The notes: a model not told the origin generated them from the sequence alone. Shown: positions 1 to 12,386, numbered from the stretch's first letter. The stretch: DNA of 59,941 nt from Magnaporthiopsis rhizophila (GCA_003049465.1 PYSS01000173.1:1-59941); one strand, 5' to 3'. Made by a program: numbers and translations.

Positions 1-42
<42 letters not shown>

Positions 43-788
43 AGAAAAAAAAAGAAAAACAGGAAAAAAACAGGAAAAAAAAGCAGGGAGAAAAAAAGTA
101 GAAGAAAACAATCTAGGGCACTCATGTGCGCGGTGATGCCTTAAAACACCAGCAATATGGCGATATTAACCCGCCAATGAAACAGTCAGCAAATAAGAGC
201 TCTGCTCTGCTCGTCGTCAAGTAGCACCTGTGATAATGTCAAGCGCGTCCGGGACTTTTTTTAGACGAGGTCCAACGTTGCGCCAGGTCCGTTCGCGCCT
301 TGGAGCCAGAAGGAGATGGACTTTGCTTCTCTCTTTCTGTGGTCTCATCATGTGCGACGACCCTGATGGCCGGCCATGCTCGAGGTCAGTCTGGCAAGCA
401 ACGCCTCTCTCGCCTCTCAAGCGCACACACACACACACACACGTGGAGCGGATTCGCCTGAGACATCCAAGGGGCGCGTCGGGGGAGACGAAATTTGCGG
501 TGGCTGGGTCTCAAAAAGCTCGCATGCTCGCCTGGCTGCCGTGTGTGTCTCTCGTCAACACATGGAATGGGCGAGAAACGAGCCAGCCAGCCAGCCCCTT
601 TTTGATAGATTCCATTGTATTTTGTTTTGTTATTTACCCCTTTAGCGAACGAAAAAAAAAAAAAAAAAAGATATTGTAGCACACAGATCGTATCCACACA
701 ACGCGTGGACGTTCGTGAACCCACCACAACCGACCAACATGGGAATGGGACGGGGCGTGTCCATAGGTAGTAGGCAGCCAGCCAGGGG
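1..788. other. Window start and 3' flank of the TPR gene; no gene seen
   Basis: The first 40 bases are pure A and the next 60 are A-rich, which looks like a contig edge. A (CA)n tract lies at 424-442 and an 18-base A-run at 652-669. The short reading frames here have no family resemblance. The part nearest 789 is the downstream flank of the minus-strand TPR gene. Confidence 0.6.
424..442. repeat. (CA)n microsatellite
   Basis: About nine and a half uninterrupted CA units. It lies in non-coding DNA downstream of the TPR gene. Similar dinucleotide tracts occur at 29249-29265 (GT, inside an intron) and 42186-42203 (CA, after a poly-A run). Confidence 0.9.
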
Positions 789-3700
789 CTACGCCTGAAG
801 TCCCTCGAGCAGCCGCTCGAGTTCCTTCCACCCCTCGCTGCCCTCCCAGTTCTCCTTGGCCTTGCCCATGACGCTGCGCACGGCGGTGCGCGCTTTGCCC
901 CTCCACCTGGTCCCGACGGCCTCGACGTCGGGCCCGTAGTTCTCGAGCACGGACACGAGCTCGTCCGTCCGCGCCACCACCTCGTCCCACGCCGCCTGCT
1001 CCAGGCGCCAGTTGCCCTTGGGCTTGGGGGTATCGCCTCCAGTAGTAGCGGCAGTGGTGGTAGAGGGCGGCGCGAGGGTCGAGGCACCGCCGCCGCCGGA
1101 GACCCCCACACCACCCCCGCCGATGGCGGCGCGCCACGCCTTCTCGGCCGCGTCGATGGCGCCCGCGTCGTCGCGTCGCCACGCCCGCTCGCGCCCGACC
1201 AGCACCCAGAGCTCCGAGCGGGTCGTGATGAGCGGCACCATGGACCCCTCGATCAGGTCGACGACCTGCCTCTGCAGCGACCCGCGCGGGGGCTCGTACA
1301 CTCCTCCTCCTCCTTCTGTAGCTTCCGGCTTGGGCGCCGACATGAGCACCTGGTCCACCAGCAGCTTGAGCACGTCGACGTCAAGAGCGTCTTCCGTTGC
1401 CCGGATTCGCACAATCTGCCGGAGGGCAGGCAGTATCTCGTTGACCGCAGGGGGTCTCGTCCGCGCCGCTAGGGTTAGGACGTTGTCCCAGATGCGCCAG
1501 TTGTCGTGCGCGATGGACGCTCCTCGCTTGTATGCCGCGAGCGACTGCGTGAGCAGCGTGGCTGGGTCTTTCTTGGCGCCAGCGATCAGTGCGGGGTCGA
1601 CGTCAGCGTCATCATCGTGGCCTCTGTTCACGCTCGTCGTGGCGTCAACGGCGGGTTCGCCGTCTGCACCGCCCTCGGGACCCTGCTTCTTCTTCTTCTT
1701 CTTCTCCTCCTTGGCCGCGTCCACGGCCTCGCAGTGCATGCTATACAGCGCACTACCGAGGTTGCTCCAGGTGCGAGCGTCCTCTCCGCCCTCCACGGCG
1801 CCCGCGGAACCGATGGCGCGCCGGAAAGCATCGGCCGCGTCGGCAAAGCGGGCGAGGCGCAGGTTGATGTCTCCAAGGCGCGACCACATCTCCGGGCTGA
1901 GCCGGTTGGCCGTGGTAGCTTTAATGTAGGCCTCCCGAGCCGCCTCCCAGTCGCGCTTCTGGAGGCAGTGCTCGCCCAGCGACCGCTGCGCGCGCGCATA
2001 CCGCCGCCCCGACAGCTCCCAGGCCCTCTCATAGTGCGCGGGCTCCTGCTCCATCTCGCCGAGGATGCAGAACAGACGCGGCGCTTCCGGCGGCTGGGGG
2101 TCCCGCTCGGGGCCCATGAAGGCCGACGACCGTAGCTCCGACACGTCGACGTCGAGATCTTCCAGGCCGGGTCCGGGATTTGCGACAGGGTCCGTAGGCT
2201 GGAAGAGGCGCCAGCGCAGCACGGCGCGTCCCTTCTCCTCGCTTCCCGAGCCGCGTCCGCCATCGTCCTCTTCGCCTTGTGCGCCGGCTGTTGCGAGGCA
2301 GAGAGAGACTTCGGCCCATAGACGCAGACGCTTGAAGATGTCGAGCGCGGCGACCAGGGAGCCGACCCCGGTCCATGCAAACGCTAGCTCAGACTCCAGG
2401 TGCCAGCGCGGCGGAGAGGAAAGACTGTGGATGAACTGGAGTCGGACATGGGCAGGAGCAGATTCTGATGGGTTTGCCTTGGGGAAGAACGAGGTGGGCT
2501 TGTTCGGGACTGGTTTGGCCTCGTCCGGAGCCGTGACCGCTATTTTCGGTGCAATAACACCTGGTGTAGAGTTTTCGCCCGCATGCTTCTCCTGACTACC
2601 ATTCGTCGTCTCCTCCTTGGTGCTTTTGCTGGGAGCGGGCGTTTCCGTGTCGACAATAACCTGATCTACAACAGCCTGCATTTGCAGTACGCCTCGTTCG
2701 ACCGTCCGGCTCCGATGGATCTCGATCCTCGACCGTACCAGAAGCGCGTGTGTGTAAATCTGCCAGTTCGTCGACTTGTCGGAAACGACTCGCTCGGCAA
2801 AAGGCAAGATTTCTTCCGAAGTCAACGAGTCGGTTGGCGCGAAGGCGTCCTTGATGGTGGCTTCGGCGAGGAGTATGATTTGGTCTAGAGGAGAGAGCTG
2901 CGGCTGGTCATCTGGGGGCATCCCTTGCAGCGCTTCGGGGACACCAGCGGACGCCTGTTCCTTGGAAGTGTCTCCCCCTTCAGAGCCCTTGGATTTTGCA
3001 TCGGTAAAGTCGACCTGCTCCAGCAGCGTATCGTCGTTGAGCGGGACGGCCTCCGGCGCAGATTGTGCGCTCTGGGTCTTGACGGCGTCGTCCTCGGCCG
3101 CGCTCTTGGCCAGCACGACGAGTTGGCTGGTGCTTTTCTCCTGGAACCTCGTGCGCTTCCCCAGAGCACCGGAGAGCGCGTATGCGAAACCAGTTGACAC
3201 CGAGGCCTCAGCAAGTGCCTGTTTGGCCTTTACATCAAGTCCTAGCATGATGCACACATTGGACTTTTCGACAAGGAACTGTGCCTTCTGACGCCGTGTC
3301 AACGCAGAAATGTCTTGCTCGGCATCGGCCAACGATTTGAGGATTTGCTCTTGCAGGCTAGGTACATCGCTCCACTGAGCGCCCCTGTTGAAGGCGGACC
3401 CCGAACTCAGAGAGGGCTGGATGAACAGCTTGTGATGCCAGACGAGCACACGCAGACGCAGCCATGGCAGGCTAGACAGGGCAGGGTCGCCACCATCACG
3501 GCCAGCCGCATCTTTGAGTTCAGCATCCAGCTCGGAGAGGCGCGTGGCGAGCGCATACCGTGCTAGACAGAACAGTTCGATGCTGGGGATATAGGGGTAG
3601 ACCGAGACTCCATCCACGTCCAACGACTTGAGACAGAGCGCGCGGGCGCTGTTTGTCTTTCCCTGGGCTTCTGATGCCGAGGCGACAGCTTCGACCTCCT

Positions 3701-3986
3701 TCTCGAAGAGCGCGTCGACAGAGTGTACGGATTCCAGTACCGGGCCGGTGACGTTCAACTGCAGGAACGCGTTGAAGGCGGCCAACCCGACCGCGGCGAT
3801 TTGGGAAGGAGTTGGCGAAAGAGCATGGCTCCCTCCATCGCGACCTGCGGGCTGTGGCGCCTGGGTGGTTTCTGCAGGCGCAACGACGTCCCTCACAAGA
3901 TCGTGGATCAGCGCCTGGGCGGGCTCCGAGGCCAGAACGGCCAAATACTCGCCGGCCCCGATCTGCGCCAACAGATCGCCAGCCAT
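789..3986 (-). CDS. EMW1: TTC27/Emw1-type tetratricopeptide-repeat protein
   Basis: Single-exon protein of 1,065 residues. The reading frame opens further upstream without an ATG; I chose the ATG at 3986 because it is the first methionine (MAGDLL) and sits in a good context. Around residues 650-730 it carries the family hallmark: an RYARAQRSLG motif followed by TPR units (EAAREAYIKA, then WSRLGDINLRLARFADAADAFRRAI). More helical repeats follow. TTC27 in animals and Emw1 in yeast are essential or near-essential TPR proteins; Emw1 is linked to cell-wall integrity. A Lys run coded by a CTT-type repeat near 1685-1715 and acidic insertions break up the repeat region. The middle (about residues 340-550) is low in complexity and probably disordered. 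Ordinary conserved housekeeping gene; family call firm, exact role inferred. Confidence 0.88.
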   Translation of the reverse strand: MAGDLLAQIGAGEYLAVLASEPAQALIHDLVRDVVAPAETTQAPQPAGRDGGSHALSPTPSQIAAVGLAAFNAFLQLNVTGPVLESVHSVDALFEKEVEAVASASEAQGKTNSARALCLKSLDVDGVSVYPYIPSIELFCLARYALATRLSELDAELKDAAGRDGGDPALSSLPWLRLRVLVWHHKLFIQPSLSSGSAFNRGAQWSDVPSLQEQILKSLADAEQDISALTRRQKAQFLVEKSNVCIMLGLDVKAKQALAEASVSTGFAYALSGALGKRTRFQEKSTSQLVVLAKSAAEDDAVKTQSAQSAPEAVPLNDDTLLEQVDFTDAKSKGSEGGDTSKEQASAGVPEALQGMPPDDQPQLSPLDQIILLAEATIKDAFAPTDSLTSEEILPFAERVVSDKSTNWQIYTHALLVRSRIEIHRSRTVERGVLQMQAVVDQVIVDTETPAPSKSTKEETTNGSQEKHAGENSTPGVIAPKIAVTAPDEAKPVPNKPTSFFPKANPSESAPAHVRLQFIHSLSSPPRWHLESELAFAWTGVGSLVAALDIFKRLRLWAEVSLCLATAGAQGEEDDGGRGSGSEEKGRAVLRWRLFQPTDPVANPGPGLEDLDVDVSELRSSAFMGPERDPQPPEAPRLFCILGEMEQEPAHYERAWELSGRRYARAQRSLGEHCLQKRDWEAAREAYIKATTANRLSPEMWSRLGDINLRLARFADAADAFRRAIGSAGAVEGGEDARTWSNLGSALYSMHCEAVDAAKEEKKKKKKQGPEGGADGEPAVDATTSVNRGHDDDADVDPALIAGAKKDPATLLTQSLAAYKRGASIAHDNWRIWDNVLTLAARTRPPAVNEILPALRQIVRIRATEDALDVDVLKLLVDQVLMSAPKPEATEGGGGVYEPPRGSLQRQVVDLIEGSMVPLITTRSELWVLVGRERAWRRDDAGAIDAAEKAWRAAIGGGGVGVSGGGGASTLAPPSTTTAATTGGDTPKPKGNWRLEQAAWDEVVARTDELVSVLENYGPDVEAVGTRWRGKARTAVRSVMGKAKENWEGSEGWKELERLLEGLQA

Positions 3987-4541
3987 GGATGAGCTGTGCG
4001 CCAGGGCGACTTGAGCGCAAACTCCCGCGGAAGAGAGAAAGGCAAACAAGTAAATACCAGTGACAATAGTAATGGAGATTTAAAAGTGACTTTCGCTTGT
4101 GATAAACCAAAGTCTTCAAATCGCAAACCGCCAGGCAGCCACAGCAAGCAACCCCACCAAAGCTGCAGGGGGGAAATTTTTGCGCCAGCTGCTGTTGACG
4201 TCGCTGGAGGGGTAGCAAAACGGGTGGGGTCGCATTACTGGCGCCACCATCACGTGCGTCTGGTCGGGCCCAGCACCGCCAGAAGTTTGCGCTTCCGTTT
4301 AATTATTATCTCCCGTCGCGAGGGTGTTTTAAACGAAGCGCCTGGCAACACGAGCCACCTTCAAACTCAACAACATCGCCAGAAGCCGCACCAGATTGTA
4401 CATAATACCATGCTGTTACTGCAGGTGCTATATACACTGTTGTCTACCCCATACTATCCCAAAAATCTGCCATCCATAACATCCCAAGATTCCCAACAGC
4501 CTCCCCTCCTCACCACATCCCCGCTACGTCTCCCTACCACC
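3987..4541. other. Intergenic, TPR gene promoter and AA8 gene 3' flank
   Basis: Short open frames only. It holds the upstream region of the TPR gene (nearest 3987) and the downstream flank of the AA8 gene (nearest 4541). No RNA gene or repeat recognised. Confidence 0.6.
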
Positions 4542-5409
4542 TCAGCCCAGGTTTCGCTGGACAAGGGCGGCAAAGTTGGGGTTGCCGGCCGCCGAGAAGT
4601 CGTGGTTCCAGTACTGGTGCACGTCGTGGTACGGGATGGCGCTGGTGTTGGAGCCGGGCTGCGACGGCCCCTGGCGCGCCGACGCGAACGCGAGCCGGTT
4701 CATGGCCTGCGGCCGGATGTAGGTCGTGCCGCCGCCGGGGCGGGCCTGGTAGGAGGTGCAGCCGCTGCACTTTGCCGTGATCTGCCAGTGCGTGCCGTTG
4801 ACCCGCGTCCCCGTCCTGAAGACCTGGTACGACGCGCCATTGTACATGGCAGGGGCCGCGCGCTGTCTAAAAGGACGCGAGCAACAAGGAGCGGCTTGAG
4901 AGTCAGAAAAAAAAAAACGACAACAAGAGGTAGGTACGTAGGTAGGTAGCTGTGTCTTAGGGGGTGCCCAACTCACGTTGCCCACCGCGACGAGATCACC
5001 ACGTTCTGCCCGCCCGCGTACGCCACCGTCAGTGGGTTAAAGGTCATGCCTCCGCCCCAGGCCATGCCGGCCCAGCCGACCTCGCGCGGCGCCACGATCT
5101 GCACCACGACGTCGTAGGCCTCGTTCGACCTCGCGTCGCTCGGCACCGCCACCCGGAACTGGATCGGGTTGGTGCCCAGGTTGTACTTCCCCGCGTACGA
5201 CGAGAAGGTGAAGCCTGTTTCGCGGTCCAGCACCGTCGTCGTCTGGCCCGCTACACCATCTGCTCTCCATTCGCCGGTCGTGTTTTTGTCAGCTCCCATT
5301 CTTCTTCTTATCCCCGTCCAATCTCAATAATGAGAGCGGAGCAACTGCACGCACCAACGCCCACCATCGTGGCCGCTGCCGCCCATAGCACACTCGACGT
5401 CCAGCGCAT
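4542..5409 (-). CDS. Secreted single-domain AA8 cytochrome (cellobiose-dehydrogenase haem domain type)
   Basis: Three exons: 5409-5355, 5259-4977 and 4866-4542, giving 220 residues. The splice sites GTGCGT/GCAG and GTGAGT/TTAG keep the frame exactly. The first exon encodes a typical signal peptide start (MRWTSSVLWAAAATMVGV). The mature part matches the b-type cytochrome domain of cellobiose dehydrogenase: DRETGFTFSSY, a GWAGMAWGGGM segment whose last Met (about residue 90) fits the axial haem ligand, SSRWAT, NGTHW, a CSGC disulphide pair (146/149), and a His in PYHDVH (about 193) as the likely second ligand. There is no flavin dehydrogenase domain and no cellulose-binding module after it; the chain stops at about residue 220. 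Family knowledge: AA8 domains shuttle electrons to lytic polysaccharide monooxygenases or reduce iron. Stand-alone AA8 proteins are known but poorly characterised. Extracellular location is inferred from the signal peptide. Confidence 0.85.
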
Positions 5410-7457
5410 CGCGGCGAGTGAACGGGTCTGTAGGGCAGATACTGGTCCTTCTCGCGGGGATTGGTCGGAAAGTTAAAACGCCTAAAAAAGTCGACTCTAC
5501 AGTCTTTGGCAACGTATCGCGAGGGTTATTCGGCAGGCCAAATAAATAAAATTCCAGTGATTCGGGGAAACTGGGCTGGGCTGCCGATATTATCCTTTTT
5601 ATTCTTTTTTTATTTCGTCACACGCGATGCAAAACTCGTGCCTCGACCCTCGAAAAAAAAGTTGGTAAAGATTCCAGAGCCACAGCGATGGCACCCCAAC
5701 GCATACCTTTTTAGATTACCAGTAGGTCGCCCTCCTGGTGTCCTCTCAGCTCCAACCCAGGTTTCGCCCCCCACAATCCCCTTTGCCAACGCATAATTGC
5801 CGTCTCCTGACGAGAGAACTGGCGTATACGGAACGGACGGGAGTGGTGGTGGAGTGGGCGATAGCCACCGCCCAGCCGCCCGGCGCGCCAACTCTTTTGG
5901 TGATGCTTGCCCATGGTTCATCCGGCTTTGGACCCTCCGTCGCAGCGGCATGGTGCTCGGAGAGAAGTTCTTTTTTTGGAAGGTACACGGCGCCTATCAC
6001 AGGATAATTGAGAATATTGAGGTAGCTCGGAGGCGAGAGGCTTCCCAGTTCCAGTCAAACCCGCTGGGAGAGCCATGCATCCATCCCTATTTAACCGCAT
6101 ATTGCTCGCCACCCCTCCTTTCTTGGGAGCCTAAATGAGTAATCCCATGCAAATCATTCGCGGTTCGGACGAGAGCACGTTTTCTCGCTGTCGTGCTTTG
6201 TTGTCCTTTGTTACCACGGTCTTGGGGCTAGGCGTCCACAGCACCCACGTCGCAGTCTCTCCATGCCAACCACGCATGTCGGCGTATTCGGGGAAATCGG
6301 GCGACATCTCCCTTCTTGTTGCTCCATACAGATATCAGAAGCAAGCGAACATGAGTTGGGACAAACGCTCCGGATCTCTGCCACGTGCCGAGGTCGGCTT
6401 GGCTGTTGACCTGCTTCAATATATCTGGAGGGGTTCGGCCCGTACATACCTACCTATATGGTGAGAGCCCTAAAAATAGATAACATGGTGAGAAACCGTC
6501 GTCTATCATACAGCCTCGAACATGACCCTTTTCCCTTGCGATACACAAGGTGCCTATCCCCACAAGAATCTCACTTTTCAACTTCTCAGGTGTACCGATA
6601 TCTATCATAGTAGCCATCTAGGTTCTTGGCAGATAAATACCACCAGGACTGCCAAAGGTCCCCGTATCGGAATGTTGCTGCCGATAGCGGGAAACCACTC
6701 CCGATGACCACCGCTTTTGTGTACCGGCTGATGAGTGAACACCATACCTACCATTGGGCAATGCCCGGCTTGGCTGCCATTTTATTGACTGCCTCGCTAT
6801 AAAAAGGTCACGCCGCCTAGACCGTCCATCCGCCTTTGCCATTGCTTCCCAGAATAGCATGCAAATCGTTGGGCAATAATACGCTGTCGTTTTTTTCTGC
6901 TGCTGCGATTCCATCTGCCCTCGGCAGGAAATCGCACGACGAGCGCGCGTCTCTGGCTTCGTGATCTAGAATAGTGTCGTTGGGTGAAAATTGCGTCGCC
7001 TGCTAATAGCGCGGCGCTGCAGGTGATGTAGCGTGTTCAACACAACAATAAGGATACCCCCGGCGAGAGGTAGAGGCTGCAACACGGTCGTGCTCCTTGC
7101 CAAGTATTTGCGTCGCTTTCTCCGAGAAAATCATCCCGGGCGTCCACCAGACACACTAGAATAAGCGTCAAACGCGGTATCCAAACACAGATGGTGACCA
7201 TGATAGCCCGACTTCGTATGGGAACTGATATTATGACAAAGCTTGCTCGCTACGCGTGTTTAGAACGACACCCTTGTGAGGGCAGGGCGTGAGAATTTGA
7301 GACGTTAATTGCTGACACGATGGTGAATCAATCAAGCGAGCACCGATTCTTCGGGTCGATATGCTGCAACAGGAATCTCCCTAATCATGTGCCGTATAAA
7401 CCAGCCCATGGGCCGCCATGTATACCAAGCTGCCAACACGAAGCTCATGCAACAAGA
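5410..7457. other. 2 kb intergenic region, no gene found
   Basis: Both strands hold only short, incompatible reading frames with no family resemblance. It contains the AA8 promoter side (nearest 5410) and the 3' flank of the GYF gene (nearest 7457). A TATAAAAA string at about 6799 has no convincing gene on either side. No tRNA-like fold was recognised. Confidence 0.55.
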
Positions 7458-10400
7458 TTATTTCTTGCCGCGCTTGCGGCCAGGCACAACCTTGAACCCG
7501 GCGCCCTGGATGGCGCCCTCGCCGCCCGTGTTGCCGCCGTTGGTGGCAGCAGCGCCACCGCTGCCCTTCTTGGCGACTTCACTCCAGCCCTTATTATCGG
7601 AGTTGGCAGCCGACGAAGCTCCTGGACCGCTGGCGCCGCCGCGACCACCCGCCGGCTGCTTCTCCACCACGCCCTTGTCGGCGAGCTTCTTGCGCCGCAC
7701 AAACTCCTCCGCAAAGTGACGGCCATCCATGGTCGTGGAGCTGGCGTACACCGCATCGGAGATCAGGGTCTGGTCGAGAGGAAGGACAAGCAAGGTCGAG
7801 GCAAATGTATCAACTGTATGGCAGGTTGTTAGCAACGGAACGGGTACTATAAAGTCACGGCCGGACGGCAAAGATGCAACTCACTGTCGATTCCGCCAGT
7901 GATACCGCGGCCCAGCTCACGGCGAAGCCACTTGTTGAACTCTTCCATGGCGGCCCCAACCGTGTCAGGCTTGGTGGCGGGCGCCACGTTGGGTCTCGAG
8001 ATGGCAGACTTGGCAGCCGTGGTGGCGGCAGTTTTGCCGGCCGCAGAATTAGCGGCGCGGGCAGGCTGCTGCTGGCCCAAAGGAGCGGCCGGGACCTTGA
8101 CTTTTCCACCAGCACCGACGGTTGCCCATCCAGTGACCGTGGGTCCACCAGCAACGGCGGCGGCGGCATTCATGGGGGCTCCTCCAGGCTGGCCGACCTT
8201 GCTCGCCAGATCGGCGTAGCGTTTGCCCATGGTGTTATTGTTAATGATAGCAGTCGCCGTGGCGGCGGCAGCCTGCTCCTGGGCTCTAGCGAGGCGTTGC
8301 TTACGAGCCTCCTCTTCACGCTGAATCTCGGCCAGGGTCTTCTTCTTCTCGGCATTGGTCGCAGCGGCGGCAGGTCCCGTGGCGGGGCTTGCGTTGCCAC
8401 CCTTGGCGCCGCCGGCGGTGGGCTTGGCCCAAGCGCTCGCAGACGCCGAAGGAGTTACAGGCGAACCGCTGCCCCAGGTGCTCGAGGTGGGGAGAATGGG
8501 AGCAGCGCCGCTCACGGCCGTCTTTTCACGCTCACGGGCGAGAGCAGCCTCCTGCTCGAGGATCGCGCGGCGGGCAGCAGCGGCCGCGACCTCAGCGCGA
8601 GCGGCCTTCTTTGCCTCGGCCTCCTGAATCTCACGGAAGTTCGGTCCCTTCTGCTGCTCGGGCTCCGCGCGGGCCCAGGGGGCGAGCGGAGGGGCCGTCT
8701 GGGTGGCAGAGAGACTCTCGGGAGTTCCCGAATGAGACCGGCTGACGGCGAATTGATCAGGTAATGTTGAACGGGTCCTCTGGGCGGTTGGCGCAGCAAG
8801 CGGCGCGCCCGCTGGAGGTGGGAATGGCATCAAAACGCCGCTCTCTAGGGGCCGAGCCTGCTTGGCAGCAGCGGCCTGTGTCTTCTGGACCTGCTGTGTC
8901 AGGGAGAGCATATTGGCTTGAGCCTGAGCCTGAGCCTGAGCTGCAGCCTTCTTGCTCTGATCCTGTTGGGCCTTGGCAACCTCTTCAACAATCTGCGCTG
9001 CATCTTGCGGCGCCGATGGCTTGGCAGTGGCCTCATCGGCTGCAGACTCTTCGGCAGCGATGGGCTTCGCCGTCGCTGTCGAGGGCTCCCCAGACTCTTC
9101 GGCGTCTCTCTGGGCCCGGATCTCCTGGAACTCCTTTAGTCGAGCGCTAAAGCCCTGGGAATCCTGTTGGAGCTGATCAACACCAGGAAGTTGGCTACGA
9201 AGGCTGGCATCGAAGGTGGGGATGCTGGGAGCAGACGTGGCAGTCCCGGCAGCCGGGCGCTGAGGCTGAAGCATGTTTGGGAGCACACCAGCGCCGCCCT
9301 GCAAGCTCGCGAGCATCTGGCGCTCTTGAACATTCAGGTCGTTCTGAAAGATGTCCGTCGGCGCAGCGGCGAGACCCGACTGTGGAAGTCCCTGAGTGGT
9401 GCCATCGAAATAGGAGGGTCCGACAGCCGAGGCTCCAATGGTGCCAATGGCCGCTTGAGGGGGCATACCAATGGGAGACGTCATGCTGCTGAAGCTAGGC
9501 TGGCTCTGCAAGCTGTGAGCGCTCGAGTGATGATGCAGGACGCCTGGAACGCCACCCTGCATCGCGATCTTGCTGAGAACCTGTTGCTGGGCCATAAACT
9601 CGCGCTGCCGGTGCATCAAGAATTGCTCCTCCTGCTTGCGCCGCTCCAGATTGTTCTGTTCCTCAGCCGTAAGTGTGCGCCCGAAGCTCGGGAACGCACC
9701 CACGAGGGGAGGGATGACACCGCGCGCGTCACCCTGCGAGAAGGGACCGGCCTGCGATGGCGGCCCATGGGCCACGCCGATTTGGGGCACGAGGAAAGGC
9801 TCGCGGGAGTTGCCGATGCGACGAATGAGCTGACCCAGAGGCTCGAAGTCGTCGTCTTCAATCCGCTTGACTCGGAGGTCGGGAGTGAAGAAGTTGGCCT
9901 TGTACCAGTCATTCATCTCCAAGCCAGTGAAAGGGCCCTGGGTGCTTCCCTGGGGATCCAGGTACACCCACCTCATGCGATCAGGCATGACCATAGTTCG
10001 CGCCTGGGCTTGGGTAGGCGGGGTGTCGCTCTGTGCATGGATCCCTGGAAACGACTGTGCTGACGTGACAGCAGCGGCGAAGGGCGGCGCCTGACTGGTA
10101 GACGTTGGTCCTTGAGCAGGCTCGGCCGTGGAGAAGAGGCCCTGCGCCCGGACGGCATCAGACGTTGGGAAGAGCTCTTCAAACATGCCGGAGCGGCCGC
10201 CACGCAGCGGGCTGTCCGTCTCCCGGGGCTGGGCCCCAGCAGCGCTTCGCCCAATGGCGCCTAACGGGTTCACCTGGCGGAAATCCGCAAGAGGGTCGGC
10301 GAGAGTCTCATGATCGGGCACCTGCATCTGCGCCTGCATGGCGGCGGGGAATAGCGATCCAAGCTTGGAGCCACCACGGAGAGAACCGCCCGCGCTGGCT

Positions 10401-12386
10401 GGACCGAAGACGGTGCCCAGGCCACCTAGGCCACCCGCGGGAGACTGGATGTCGGGGCTGAAGATGGAGTTGCCAAACGGGTTCGAGAAACCGGCGCGCT
10501 CTCGATCAGGAGTAGCCGAGGTCGGTCCCGAAGGCCAGCCTGTCAGGGTATTAAGGGGATGGAACCCCTTGTTCGCCCCAGCACTTGAAGTTTCGCTGCG
10601 GTCACCCGCACTTCCCTCCATATTTGCCGCAGTGGGAAATCCGCGGGCGATCGCACCAAACCCTGACGGCTGCTCCGCGCCTTGACCGGGAGCATTTCCT
10701 GCGCCAAAGTCGCCGGCGCTCGTCTCGTCGTCTCCGCGTTCGGCAGGTGGGCTGCGGTAGGGGTTCGTCTCGGGGGTGCCCGTCTCCTCCTTCTGTCCAC
10801 CAAGGTTTAGACCTGCCATCCCGAAGTCACCTGCGGAGCCCTTGACGGGGGTTTCGAAGACGTTTCCACGCGGACCCCCCACCTGCTGAGGGGACGGGCT
10901 AGTGCCTTCGCGGAGAGAGCCGAGGTTACCGCCATCTTCTCCGAAAGGGTCAGTGTCGGTCCGAGGACGGGGGCGCCAGGATCGACCGGGCTCCGTCGCC
11001 GCCGCGGCCTCGTTTCCCTTTGCACCAGAAGATCCTTCCAAGGGGGAGACGAGGTTGTCTTTGGGAATCAGATGCGCGAGGCGGCTCTCTCGCGCGCCCG
11101 TGAAGCGCTTGTCGCCGATGGCCGAGGACGTCATGGAAAAGTTGCCAAAGCTACCCATAGGCGACGGGGCTGCCGCTTGCGCAGAGGGCGCACCCCACAG
11201 CGTAGAGGCAGCCGCAAATCCAGACGCGCCAGAGCCAGCTGTGCCGGTGGTGTTGGAGCGCGCAAGCGAGGCGAATCCCGTCGATCGTGTGGGCGGTGCC
11301 TCTCGGTTAATCGCCGACAGATCCTCGGTCGGTTCCTCGAATGTGTCCTCCTTTTCCTCGAGGCTCCGGCGACCAAACCATGAGGACGAGTCGCCGCGCG
11401 CGAATCGGTTTCCGGTCGGGGAGACGAGGCCGTCAACAGAGAACGGACTCGCATCGCCAGTCTCTCGGCGCCGGGTCCCCGGTCGTGATGCGGTCGAAGG
11501 GGACGAGGCCACAAAGGTGCCGCCATGGGAGACGGATGCCTTCCGCCCGTTGATGCCTCCTGCCTGGTGGGTTCCATCCTTGTTTTGCTGAGGCGGCTTT
11601 ATTGTGGAGTTGACGTCGGAATTGAATAGCTATCCATCAGGCATATGTTAGAGACACAAGTGCCGCCAGTCGCCATGCGGCGGGTGGATGTCTTGTCACC
11701 ATGGCTATGGCAATGTAACACGCGGACAGGACGATGACGCACCTCCTTCTCCTCGGCTGACATCTCCTGCAAGCCGATGGGCTTGACTGTGCCGCTGGCG
11801 TCCCAGCATACGCTAGGATCTTGCGGAACAATGGCTTCGTTACCCTTTCCCCAGTTCCTGGCCGCGTTCCCGTTGACAGGCGCCGGGGACCAGCCGGCGA
11901 CAAACAAGCTCTCGACGTTGGCGGCAGCACCAGTATCAGACACCTTGTAGATCTCTAGTAGTTGTTCCTTCGTGTAACGCAGCGACCCGTCGAACGGAAC
12001 AACGTCGACCGGGGTGGGCTGTGCCTGGGGCGCGGGGCCGTCGGCTGGCGGGGGTGGCTGCGACGTGGACTGGTTGTTGAAAGGAGTGGTTGATGAGCGG
12101 CGGAAGGTCATAGTGCCGTTGGTCGACCGGCCATCACGTCGAGACCTATCAGTAGCACAAACAGGCACGCGTTAGTTCAAGACTGCTCCTGCGGGGGAGG
12201 CGCGCTTGCATGGCCCCATCAAGGGGTTGGCACCCCCGCCCGCATCGCGTCCAAGGAGCACGCAGGCCACGCAGGCACGCACCACTCTCCGCTGCCACTT
12301 CCGCGACCGTCACGGCCGCCTCTAGAATCGCGGCTCGATTGGCCAGCGGCCGCTGATGCGAAGCTCGATGGGAGTTGGGAGGGCAT
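7458..12386 (-). CDS. GYF-domain protein (Smy2/PERQ-like)
   Basis: Four exons: 12386-12283, 12145-11743, 11629-7885 and 7813-7458, joining in frame to 1,535 residues. Splice sites are GTGCGT/GATAG, GTGCGT/GATAG and GTGAGT/ACAG. The start MPSQLPSSFASAAAG and the end FKVVPGRKRGKK both match the usual ends of fungal Smy2-type proteins. A conserved N-terminal LRYTKEQLLEIYK motif lies in exon 2. The GYF domain (about residues 715-775) has WVYLDPQGSTQGPFTGLEMN..W. The rest is low-complexity Gly/Ser/Ala/Gln sequence with a charged coiled region (EKKKTLAEIQREEEARKQR). GYF domains bind proline-rich peptides; fungal relatives act in translation repression, mRNA turnover and ER-Golgi traffic. Function inferred from family only. 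Confidence 0.88.

Noticed and set aside
1..100. Poly-A start as a telomere or retroelement tail
   Set aside because: No TTAGGG repeats and no element body next to it; fits a contig edge.
424..442. Dinucleotide tracts as CRISPR or phage-like repeats
   Set aside because: Simple microsatellites; eukaryotic context and no spacer structure.
6799..6806. TATAAAAA as a promoter of a hidden gene
   Set aside because: No credible coding frame on either side within several hundred bases.
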